Source: Blastocladiella britannica
Lineage: Eukaryota > Blastocladiomycota > Blastocladiomycetes > Blastocladiales > Blastocladiaceae
NCBI GenBank assembly: GCA_025349905.2
Contig: MU624594.1
Span: forward strand, 1 to 44,329
DNA: 44,329 nt
Reading direction: 5' to 3'
The translations under genes were made by a program, and so were the position numbers. A model generated the notes under the pieces. That model was not told where the DNA came from and ran no database searches. It saw only the letters and a list, made by a program, of their open reading frames with translations. This document shows, in pieces, positions 10,301-21,900 of this stretch (within the stretch, counting starts at the first letter, position 1; each line of letters opens with the position of its first letter).

Positions 10301-13300
10301 GCAAAAAGTTGAGGAACAAATGGTTGCAGTCGGTGCCGGCAAACTTGGCCGACGCGAGCTCGAGCGAGTTGAGCGTGTCATTGAGGGTGTTGTCGGCCTC
10401 GGTTGTGAGGTAGTCGACCGTGTCGCGGTGGCCCGACTGCGGAACCAGGCGGCTCGAGCGCACGAGGGCACGCACAAAGAACCGCGAGTCGAGCGGGTTG
10501 TCCTTGCCCTTGGCGTGGTACAAGTGGATCGAGCGGTTGGTGGGCGTCGAGACCGGCACCAGGCTGAACTTGGACAAGCGGTGGAGCTCAAGCTGGAACG
10601 CGTGCGACGGCTCAATGTTGCGGATCGTCGCGTCCTCGGCGTACGCCAGCCGCTCGCGGTAGGTAAAGTACTGTGGGAATTGGCCCGTGCGGTACACGAG
10701 GATGGTCACTCGGCGGATGCCGTGCGCACGCAGCTTACCGCCGCTGGGAGCCAGGAGTGCGCCAAACATGGATGCCAGCGCTGTATCCGAGGTGGCGGGG
10801 GACTCGACGTCGTGGGCCGATGGCGCCATGACCGCAATGTTGAGCACGTGCCACGGCTCGACCTTGCCAACCTGCCTCTTGGGCACGCGCGGGAACAGCT
10901 CAATCACCTCGGGGAGCGCCGACTGCAGCTCGGCCAGGTCGCGCACCGTGGCCATGAATCCGACGCGTACAGGGCCAATGTCGCCCTTGTTGACCATGAG
11001 AGTCATGTCCGACGCGGAAGCGGTGCGGAGGTGGGCAGTGGCGGCAGCTGCGGCAGCCGAGGCATTGTTGTTCACGCTGCTGCTGGGACCGGCCAACGAC
11101 GACGCCGACACGGAGCGCGCATTGCCAATGCCAAGATCGTGCGGGGTAAACTGGAAGTGCCACTCGACCGTGGGCACAGAGAGCGACGGGTGCGTGTTGA
11201 TGGCGTGGACGCGGTACGCATTGTAGGCGCGGCGGACGTACAGGTCAAGGGCCGCGAGCTTGTGGTCCAGCGTCACCTTATCCGAGTCGAAAAAGAACGC
11301 CGGGAGGACGTCAAAGACCGAGAAGGGGCTGTGGAGCAGCGCGTCAGCCGCGGCACTGGTCGAGGCGCCCGCCTTTTGCTGCTGCACGAGCGAGTCAATG
11401 GCCTCGGCAAACTGCTTGGAGCGCTCGTCAAAGTCGGGCAGCTGCAGGGAAATGAGCAGGGCGCGTGCGCGCAGCTGGATCACTTGGTGCGGACCCTTGC
11501 GTGCGCCACTGACCACCCCGGCGCCGCCGAGCTCGGCCAGCTGGTGGAGCGCGTCAAAGAGGACCGCCGAGTTGGAGGCCTGCGACAGCACCTTGCGGCC
11601 ATGCGCAATGGCATCGAGCACGTAGCCCACGCACTGGGTCTTCCAGGCAATGCGGGCGTGCGAGAAGCACATCCAGTACACGGCCTCCGAGTCCATGCGC
11701 GCGCGCAGCTCGAGCACCGTCTTTTCGAGGTTGGCCACGTCCGCCTCGGCAACAAAATGGCCCTCGGACGTCTCGTAGCGCGATAGCAGGTGCGTGAGCT
11801 CGCTCAGGTGGTGCGCTTCGGGGCCCAGCTCGTAGAGTTTGACCACCTCCACAATCGGCGCCACAAAGACAGCGTCCGGAACGCGGGACAGGATCGCCAG
11901 CAACTCGGCGTGCGGGAAGGCCTCGGTGCTCGGGTCGCGCATCAGCAGCGCCTCCAGCTCCACCTCGACGCCCTCGGGCAGGCGGCCGCGGAACGCCGAA
12001 AACACCTGCTGCGTGTGCAAAAACGGAAGGCTCGGCACCTGCAACACACTCGCGAGCTGGTCGAGGAGCTTGGGGAGGGGCAAAATCTGCTCAAAGCCGC
12101 TCATCGCCTGGTTGAGGAGCTCGCGCAGCTCCATGTAGCGCAGGTGGGGCTTGGTGGACGGATCGCCCTGGGTCAGCGCCAGGCTCGCCGAGGTCTTGGC
12201 GGCAGGGAACTTCTCGTAGCACACCTCGGCCTTCTTGACCTGGGACATGTCGTCCAGCACCAGCGTGGCCAGCAGCTCGCCCGACGCAATCGGCGATCCC
12301 GGCTGCTTGCGGCCCGAGGCAAAATGGCCCGGATCGGTCGCGACCAGGGGCATGATCATCTTCATGACCTCGATTTCGGCAAAGGCCTGGCCGGCATCAA
12401 CGTGGCCGCCATCGGGAATGAGCCAGCGGACGAGCTTGCCCGGTGACGGCGACCGAATCTGCGACGGGTCAGCTTCTTGTTCGAGAACGACAGTCTTGCC
12501 GTTGACCGCCAGGCGGGTACCCGCCACGTCCTCGGTGGCATACACGACCTGCGACTTGTCGGCATACGTGACCAGGATACCGCCGTCGACAAGGGCGCGC
12601 GCGCGAACCACAACCGACGAGCCGTTGAGCGTCAGCACCAGCAGATCCTGCGCGGCCAGCACCGTACGCATGTCGTAGCGCTTGTTTTCGAGAATAAACG
12701 TCGTGTCGAACGCGTGCTTGATGTTGGCGAGTGACGGCACCTGGCCCTTGTCGAGCGAGCGCAGGAACGCCGCTTGCTGGTCAGCAGCAGCGCCAAAGGC
12801 GGCAACGGCTGCGCCGCAGACCACCGACACCCAGCGGTCGGGCCGCTCCGCCGTCATTTTGGCCTCAATGCGGCCGTCGAGCCACTCGGTCGAAAAGTTG
12901 TTGGACGAAAACTCGGCCGTCTCGAGAAGGGTAATGAGGTACTCGACCGTGGTGCGGAAGTCGCCGCGGATGCGAAGCTCCTTGAGCGCCATAATCATGT
13001 TGCGGCGCGCGGCCGGGCGGTCATGGCCGTACGCAAACACGTGCCCAAACTGCGAGTCGGCAAACTCGTGCAGACCGCCGTTGGCCGACACCGAAAAGTA
13101 ACCCCATACGTCCGTCGACGAGCGGAAGTTGAGCTCGACCAGTTGGCCGCCAGACGGCTTGAAGCCGGCGTCGGGGTTCTCGGCAGTGATGCGGCAGGCA
13201 ATGACGTGGCCGGTCGGCGCGGGGCGGCGCTGGGTCGACGTGGACGAGACATTGTCAAAGTGAAAGTCGATTTCGGAGGTGGTGTTGGGTTGTAGGCCAT

Positions 13301-14678
13301 AGAGCAGGCGCACGTGCGGGATGCGGTGCAATGGGATGCCCATGGCGACCATGAGCTGTGCGGCGGGGATGTTGACGCCGGACACCATCTCTGTCGTCGG
13401 GTGCTCGACCTGGAGGCGCGGGTTGAGCTCGAGGAAGAAGTACTTGTTGGCAGCCGGGTCGTACAGGAACTCGACCGTGCCGGCGTTGACGTAGCCGACG
13501 AGCTGGGCGAGGCGGACGGCCGACATTTCCATTTGCTCAAAGATATCCTGGCCAGCGATCGTGACGGGGGCCTCTTCAATGATTTTCTTTGTTTATATGG
13601 CGTGTCAACTGCATATTTCTAGAGGGGACAAGACAAATACAAACCTGGTGGCGACGCTGAACGGAACAATCGCGGCCAAACAAGGAAATGACGTTGCCGT
13701 GCGCGTCGGCGAGGATTTGAACCTCGAGATGGCGTGCGCCGCTGGCAAGGCGCATCAAAAAGATGGGCGATCCGGGCACCTCGGCGGCGACCTGCGCAAA
13801 CGCGGCGCGGAACTGCATAGGATCCGTCACTTTGCGAATACCCTTACCGCCACCACCCTCCGATGCCTTGATCTAACGACATGAATGCAAGTTTAGTTGA
13901 GTTGCCAAATACGATATAAAGGAATGATCAAACGAACCATGAGCGGGTAGCCAACCTCGTCGGCGATGGAAATGGCCTGCTCCACGTCCTTGACGCATGC
14001 CTTCATGTAAATGTCCTCGGGCACGTCAATGTAGCCAGCGGCGTTGCGTGCGTCAGTGATCAGATCGTTGCCAGACCAGCCCATGGTGGGCACGTTGGCC
14101 GACTGGGCGACAATGGTGGACGAGATCTTGTCGCCGAGAGCGCGCATGGCGCTGCCGGGCGGACCAATGAAGATGATGCCGCGCTCGTGCAGGCTGTCGG
14201 GCAGGCGCGGATCCTCGGACGCGTGGCCCCATCCGGCCCAGACCGCGTCCACGCCGGTGCGCTCCGCGAGCTCGACAATGAGGTCGACATTTTTGTAGTT
14301 GTTGTTGTTGGAGCCGCCGGGCACTGGCACAAAGTGGTCGGCCATGCGAATGTACTCTGCGTTGTGCAGCAGGTCCTCGGGCGTGGCCATGGCCACGAAT
14401 TGGATGGCGGACTCGTCGCCGAACGTTTCGTATGCCCATTTGCGCACGGAGCGGATTTCCTTGACTGTTGTTATTTTCGTGAGCCACTGGAGGGTCTGAG
14501 GCGCAACGCGTACGTGCATTGGCGTTTTTTGAAGAACAAAAAAACGATAAGTACCGGCAGCAATCCCGTTGTTGGCAATCAGAATGGACTGGATAGGCGC
14601 GGTTCCGCCCATTTGCTCAACATATTGGCGCAGAATGTTGGAGTTGGCGAGGAGGCTCGGGCGGCGGATGCGGGTCAT
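7365..14678 (-). CDS. ACC1: Acetyl-CoA carboxylase, eukaryotic single chain
   Basis: Biotin-dependent carboxylation of acetyl-CoA to malonyl-CoA in the cytosol, the committed step of fatty-acid synthesis. Exons: 14678-14555, 14464-13938, 13872-13645 and 13586-7365, about 2366 aa. The start ([14 protein letters not shown]) precedes the conserved [18 protein letters not shown]. Biotin carboxylase occupies roughly residues 20-560, with the ATP-grasp loop [14 protein letters not shown] and [11 protein letters not shown]. The BCCP segment carries EVMKM with biotinyl Lys near residue 701. A long central region follows. The carboxyltransferase (about 1550-2220) has [24 protein letters not shown] and [16 protein letters not shown]. 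Two low-complexity insertions stand out: a poly-Asn/Ser linker (about 1842-1870) and a Ser/Asp-rich acidic stretch (about 2120-2170). It is divergent from FAS. Confidence 0.97.
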
Positions 14679-15900
14679 GGCGATTTGAATATTTTGTAAA
14701 GAATGGACACGCGTTTTTGTTGAAATGGATTTGGATTGGTCGGGACACGCGGCGGGTATGCTCTTGCTTGTGTGTTGTAAAAAGGATGTGGAGGTTGGAG
14801 ACGAAAAAAAAAAATACACAAGTTGGGATTAGCTCAAAGAGAGGGGGAAGAGGGAAACCAAGAGGGTTTTGTCTATTTCGTTGCAGTCGCGTTATCAAAA
14901 AAAAAAAAAGTGGGAGGAGAGGAGAACGAAAGGAAGGGAGTACGGGCGCGCGATGCGATGCGCGTGTTCGCTGAGGTTCAAGGCTAGCCGCGGGAGCGGA
15001 GGGGGAGGAGTTTGGCGCATCACATCCCCCCAAAGGCCCACTTATTCCGCCCCCACTACAAGATCTCTTTACTTGGTATTTTTTATGTGATTGGAGCTTT
15101 CTCCCCCTCTTCCCCACTTACTTTTAATTCGCTCCTGCATAATATTGTCGTGTTTGTTGTGGGATCTCGATATGTTTTCCTCGGCCAAGTACCAAGCGAT
15201 TAATACAATAAATAAACAAAGTAAAAATTGCAATTGGGAAATAAAATAGTAGCATGGGACAATAATCGGCGAGCGGCAACAACGGACCGACCGCTACGCC
15301 AGGCACGGAATTGAGCGTGTGGCGGAGTTAAAATATGTGAATCCCCAACCTGCAGTTTATGTCTAAAAGAATTTTCCCGCACCAACGATATCGTTCCCCA
15401 TTGCATTTCGGACTTCTGTAAACAAAAAAACTTGACAAGACGCGAAATCGGGCTGCGATCTTTGTGGGGAACGCGTCTCGACTCGACGACACGTAAAAAA
15501 ACTTGAATAACACGCGCACGCTCGTCCTCTCCTCTCTCTTCCTGGCATTGCTTCATCCTCATTTTGTACACTTCATTCCGAGGAGACCAATTGCTAATTG
15601 CTCTTGTGCATTCCAATAAAACCAAAAGCGATTTGCGCGTATGGTCATTCCTTCACTACCCCAATGCGGGATCTGTCCTTTTCGTCGAGGTCCTAACTTT
15701 TGCACTCTGACCTGGACGCGTAGGTGAACCCAAAAAAAACAATCCAAGAGCCCATTCGGCGTGACATCCCAGTGCACACATTCAATCCGCACACGACATT
15801 ACATTATCACGCGTACGTATTCTGCAATAGTGTGGACAGGACGCGTATTTAAAAAGAAAAAGCAAGCTGACAATGTGCAAAAATGTGAAAAGATTCAAAA
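14679..15900. promoter_or_regulatory. Shared divergent ACC/FAS upstream region
   Basis: A 1222-bp intergenic region separates the start codons of acetyl-CoA carboxylase (minus) and fatty acid synthase (plus), so both promoters must lie here. It is AT-richer than the genes, with homopolymer A/T runs near 14804-14813 and 14899-14911. A TATA-like TATTTAAAAAG sits at 15846-15856, about 45 nt before the FAS ATG. ACGCGT (the MluI-box core) occurs five times: 14709-14714, 15471-15476, 15716-15721, 15809-15814 and 15841-15846. A 141-codon minus-strand frame at 15200-15625 has no recognisable content. Assignment as a bidirectional control region is inference from layout. Confidence 0.65.
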
Positions 15901-18900
15901 ATGGTCGCAGTGCAAACTTCCCCCACCCCCGTCTCTGCGCCGGCGGCAGGCCTCACTACCGAGCTCTCGACTGCCAACTTGCGCCAGTTCACCGTGTCCC
16001 GTAGCGGTCGCGATCTGAACGTCTTTTTGCCCCATGATCTGCACTTTGTTGCCCAGCAAGCCCTCGACGCGTCGGCTCCCGTGGTCCGCACTGACGAGGA
16101 AATCGCGATCCTGACCGAGCTCGACCTGTACGCCGAGTTTCTTGAGGCCGTCAACGCCACTTGCCGCCGTGCCGCGTCATCGGGACTTCCCGTGCCGAGC
16201 GCGACCGAGCCCAGCGCCGCAAATGTGGCCGACGCTCCTGCCGTGCTGACACCCGCGGCCAAAACTCTGGTTGCGCTGCCCCTCTTGCGCACGCTCGTGA
16301 TTGACGTGCATCGCCGCTTTGTTGGCGAGAACAGCGTTCATGTGGCTGCCGCTGCCGCCGCAAGTCCGGATGCGGTGATTCGCGCGTACATTGCCGCCAT
16401 TGACACGCTGTCGCGGTACCTCCCCTCTGGCGACGCCCGCGACGGCGTGCTCGCCCTTGCAACTACCCCGAAGCCGGCTCTCTTTTCCGACGCCCGTGTG
16501 CGCGCCATGGCCGTCTTTGGTGGCCAGGGATCAGACTACCTTCCCGAGTTGCGCAGCATTGTCGACCTCTACGCGCCGCTGGTGAGCGACTTTTTGGCGG
16601 CGGCCGATGCGCATTTGGCGGCACTTGTCCGCGCGTCGCCGTCGCAAGTCCGCAGCCTGTACCCGTCGGGCATTGCCGTTGGCGACTGGCTTGCCGGCCG
16701 CATGGCCACCCCCGAAGACGACTACTTGCGTGCTGCTCCCGTGTCCATGCCGCTGATTGGTCTGACGCAGCTTGCGTGGTACCTGGCGGTTGTCAAGGCC
16801 GCTGGATCTTCAATCCAAGAGGCTCGTGATTCTTGGTTCAAGGGTATGTCCACTTGATTTTTCTTATTTAAAAAGGACACAAACTAACGAAATGTATGAG
16901 CAGCTTCAACCGGCCACTCGCAAGGGCTCATCACGGCCGTTGTCCTGTCGATCGCCGACTCGGACGCTTCGTTTGTTGAGACGTCACTTCAAGCGCTGAC
17001 GCTGCTGTTCCACCTTGGCACGTCGGCGGCCATCGCCTTCCCGTCCACATCGGTGCCCCCGCGCATCATCCACGACGCACAAGAGAATGGCGAGGGCACG
17101 CCGTCGCCCATGCTTGGCGTCAACGGCGCGTTGCCCCTCAAGCAACTGCGCGACCACGTTTTCGAGACCAACAAGCACTTGCCCGATGACAAGCGTGTCC
17201 ACGTTGCGCTGCTGAACGGCCCCAATAACTTTATCGTTGCCGGCCCGCCGCAGTCGCTGTACGGCCTGTGCCTGCGTCTCCGCAAGGCCCGCACGCCCGC
17301 CGGCAAGGATGAAAGCCGTGTCCCCCACGGCAAGCGCGGACTCAAGTTTTCGGCGCGCTTCCTGCCCATGTCGGCACCGTTCCACGTTGTCTACCAGGCT
17401 CCCGCCGTCGAGCGCATTCGCAAGGTGCTCGCCGAGGCCCACGAGCTTCCCGCCACTGCTGCAGCCAAGGTTCTCGCCGTGAACTTAGACGCCCGCAAGA
17501 TGCGCTTGCCCGTTTACTCGACCGACAATGGTGCGTTTTTATTTCTTCTTATTTTGTGCCTATATAGCACAGAGCTAACACTAAATTATTACCAGGCGAG
17601 GACATCAGCTCGGCCTGCCCCGAGAACCTTGCGCTCTACCTCGCGGACAAGATTTGCATCGCCCCCGTCGACTGGGACAAGACGATCGCGACGCACTTGC
17701 CGCTCCCGACCCATTTCATTGACTTTGGCCCCGGAAACGTGTCTGGCGGGCTTACGCTCCGCGACAAGGAGGGCGCCGGCGTGCAGGTGATTACCGCTAC
17801 TCGCTTTGCTCGCAAGGGCGACGTCCAGGGCCGCAGCGCGCTGTTTGACGCGCGTCAAGAGTCGGTTGTCTTTGGCGCCGACTGGGCCGCGCAGTACCAC
17901 CCGCGCCTCGTGCGCATCGGCGACACGGTGCACCTCGACACCAAGTTCACGCGCCTGATTGGCAAGCCGCCGGTCATGGTGGCGGGCATGACGCCGACCA
18001 CGGTCTCGAGCGAGTTTGTGTCGGCCGTTCTCAACGCCGGCTACCACATTGAGCTCGCTGGCGGCGGCCATTTTACTGAGCAGATGCTGCGCGACAAGGT
18101 CGTTGACATTATGAAGCGCGTCGAGCCCGGAAACGCCATCACCATCAACATGATGTTCCTCAACCCCCGCCAGTGGGCCTTCCAGTACCCGCTCGTGCAA
18201 GCTCTGCGTCGCGAGGGCTACCCGGTCGAGGGCGTCTGTGTCGCGGCCGGCGTGCCCAGCCCCGACGTGGCCGACGAGATTCTGGCGTCGCTGCACGCCT
18301 GCGGCATCAAGCACGTTGCGTTCAAGCCCGGATCGTCGGACGCCATTGCCCAGGTGATTCGCATTGCCGAGCGCCACCCTGCCGTCGCCGTCATGCTCCA
18401 GTGGACGGGCGGTCGCGCTGGCGGACACCACTCGTTCGAGGACATGCACTCGCCCGTGCTTGAGCACTACCCGGCCATGCGCCGCGTCCCAAACCTTGTT
18501 CTCGTTGCCGGTTCCGGCTTTGGCGGTGTCGAGGACACGCTTCCGTACGTTTTCTTTATTTTTTTGATTGTAACTTCCCCAAGAAATCTAATACCCATGA
18601 TTTAAAAAGGTACCTGACGGGTGATTGGTCGCTCAAGTTCTCGCGACCCGCCATGCCGTTTGATGCCGTGCTTTTCGGATCGCGCATGATGGTGGCCAAG
18701 GAGGCGCGCACGTCGGACGCCGTCAAGGACATCATTGTCGCCTGCGCCGGCGTCGAGAACGAGGCCGACTGGGAGCAGACGTACGTCAAGCCAACGGGCG
18801 GCATCATCACGGTCCGCTCTGAGCTCGGCGAACCGATCCACAAGGTGGCCACCCGCGGCATGGTGCTGTGGAAGGAGCTGGACGACACCATCTTTGCGCT

Positions 18901-21900
18901 GCCCAAGGACAAACGCGCGATCGCTGTCCGCGAGAAAAAGGTGTACCTCATTGACCGCATCAACCGCGACGCGCACCGCGTGTGGTTTGGCAAGAAGCGC
19001 GACGGATCGGTCGCCATGTCTCTGGCCGACATGTCGTACGGCGAGGTGGTCTCGCGCGTGCTCGAGCTCACGTACCTGCCCAAGCTCGCGCGCTGGATCG
19101 ACCCCAGCTACGGCTCGCTCCTTATGGACATTCTGCTGCGTATTGAAGAGCGCTTCACGCCTGTTTCGACCTCGACCAACGGCACCGCCACCAAGGTGCC
19201 GAGTGTGATTGACCCAGTTGGCCTCAAGTCGGACCCGGCCACAGCCGTGGCGGCGTTCCTGGCCCGCTTCCCCGCGGCCGAGCTCCAGCTCCTGACCACC
19301 GAGGACGAGTTTTTCCTCTTGAGCGAATTTTCGTCGCCGATCCGCAAGCCCGTGCCATTCATTCCGATCCTGGACGAGGCGCTCGAATCGTGGTACAAGA
19401 AGGACTCACTGTGGCAGTCCGAGTTTGTCGAGGCGCTTGTGGACGAGGATGCGCAGCGCGCTTGCATTCTGCAAGGCCCCGTTGCCACGCGCCACGCCAA
19501 CAAGGCCAACGTCCCCGCCAAGGAGATTCTCGACACCGTGCGCGACGGCCACATTGCCGCGGTCTTGGAGCGTTACTACGCGGGCTCGCAGGATGCGGTG
19601 CCCCGCCGCGAGTTCCTTGCCCAGTACGTGCCCGCGACTGGCCTCTCGCTCGACAACATTCTCGTGTCGGTCTCGGGCCCGAAGCGCGTGTACGAGCTGG
19701 CTGCGGCCGCCGACAAGCTCCCCGAGCTCGGCAACTGGGTCGGCGTCCTTGCCGCGCACGCCCCGGCCTGGCTCAAGGCGCTCCTCTCGTCCAAGCACAT
19801 TGTGCAGGGCCGCATGCTCGCCGAGAACTTTGTCCCGCGTCTGCTCACCCCGCGCGCCAATGCTATGGTGACCATCACCGCCGACAGCTTGCTGCTGCAG
19901 TACCCCAACTCCACTGTCGCCGGGCTCAAGATCCAGCGCGACGCCAAGGACAGCAACAAGATCACGGTGACGCTGGCGCACGAGTACGACGAGCAGCACG
20001 CGTCGCTCAACCTGTACCTGACGTACTCGCCGTCCACGCCATTTGCGCTGATTCGCGAAGACCTCACTGGCCGCAACGACCGCGTCAAGGCGTTCTACGC
20101 GTCGCTGTGGGACGTCAAGGTGCTCCAGGGTGAGATTCGCTCCTTCAAGTCCAAGCACACGGTCGACCGCGCCTCGATTGCGCGCTTCTGCAAGGTCGTG
20201 GGCAACGACGCCGAGCCGTTTGTTGAAAAGGGCCAGGAGCGCCTTGCCGCGCCGCTCGACTACGCTATTGTCGCTGGTTGGCAGGCGGTCGTACAGCCGC
20301 TCTTTTCGGGCCTCGTCGACGGTGACCTGCTCAAGCTCGTGCACCTGTCCAACAACTTCAAGGTGCTTTCGCCTGGCTCGCTCGTGTACGCCGGCGACGC
20401 GATCGAGACCACCGCTGAGGTGGTGTCCATGACCAACTCGCCGACGGGCAAGCGCATTGCCGTCCGCGGCACGCTGACTCGTGCGAGCGACGGCGTTGCG
20501 CTCGTCGAGGTTACGTCGGCGTTTTTTGTCCGCGGCAGCTTTGACGACTTCCACCGCACGTTCGACAATGTCGCCGAGGAGCCGATCCAGCTCACGCTGC
20601 GCCGCGCCCAGGACTTGGCAGTGCTCGAGTCCAAGGATTACATCAAGTTCTCAGCCGAGAGTCCGATCCCGGTGGCGGTCGGTTCCACCTTGGTATTCCG
20701 GCTGCAGTCGCACATTGAGTACCAGAGCAACACCACGTTCGCCTCACTCCACACCACGGGCACGATCGAGCAGGTGCACATGGAGCAAGTGCACACGGTC
20801 GGCCACGTGGCGTTCGAGTGCGACCACCCTCTCCCTGCCCAGTCCTCTCCCGTGGTGGCGATGCTGCAGCGCCTGGGTGGCGTGACGGTCGAGCAACCGT
20901 GCCTCTTTGACGGCGCGGGCTACCTGGTCGAGAAGGGCTCGTTTGTCGCGCCATCGTCCAACAAGGCGTACGCGGCCGTCTCAGGCGACTTCAACCCCAT
21001 CCACACCAACCCGATCATTGCCGATCTGGCGGGCCTGCCGGACACGATCACCCACGGCATGTACACGAGCGCCGTCACCCGCCGCTTTGTCGAGCTGTAC
21101 GCGGCCGAGAACCAGCCGTCGCGCGTGCACTCGTTCTCGGTCGACTTTGTCGACATGTGCGTCCCCAACACGGAGCTCGAGACGACGCTGCGCCACATTG
21201 GCATGCAGAACGGTCGCAAGATCATTGAGGTGCTTACGTCAGCCAAAGCCGACGGCCGCGTCATTGTCAAAGGCACTGCCCAGGTCGCGCAGGCGTCGTC
21301 GTGCTTTGTATTTACCGGCCAGGGCTCACAAGAGGTGGGCATGGGCATGGAGCTCTATGCGTCGTCGCCCGTGGCGCGCGAGATTTGGGACCGCGCCGAC
21401 GCGCACTTCCGCACCGAGTTTGGCTTTTCGATTCTCGAGATTGTGCGTACCAACCCCAAGAGCAAGACGGTGCACTTTGGCGGCAAGCGCGGTCGCAAGA
21501 TCCGCGACAACTACATGACCATGACCTTTGACCAAGTGGACGGCGCCACCGGTAAAGTCACCACCAAGTCGCTCTTCCCGTCCATCACGGCCGAGACCGA
21601 GTCGTACACGTTCCAGGCCCCGCAAGGTTTGCTGTACGCCACGCAATTTACGCAGCCCGCGCTGACGCTGGTCGAGAAGGCGGCGTTTGCGGACATGGAG
21701 GCGCACGGCCTGATCCCGCCCGACTGCCCCTTTGCCGGCCACTCGCTCGGAGAGTACGCGGCGCTCGCGTCGGTGGCCGATGTGCTGCCCGTCGAGTCGC
21801 TCGTGGACATTGTGTTTTACCGCGGCATGACTATGCAGCACGCGGTGGTGCGCGCGGCCGATGGCTCGTCCAACTATGGCATGTGCGCCGTGAACCCGGC

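Noticed and set aside
9792..11786. 664-aa plus-strand frame opposite acetyl-CoA carboxylase
   Set aside because: It is a shadow of the strongly biased ACC codons (high GC at third positions). It is rich in Arg/His/Val and has no recognisable motif.
15200..15625. 141-aa minus-strand frame in the ACC/FAS intergenic region
   Set aside because: It has no homology that I recognise, no splice support and AT-rich codon use unlike the neighbouring genes. It more likely sits in promoter DNA.
15875..15900. ATGTGAAAA-like sequence before the FAS ATG resembling the yeast inositol/choline response element
   Set aside because: It matches only part of the consensus and lies within the last 25 nt of the leader, an unlikely promoter position.
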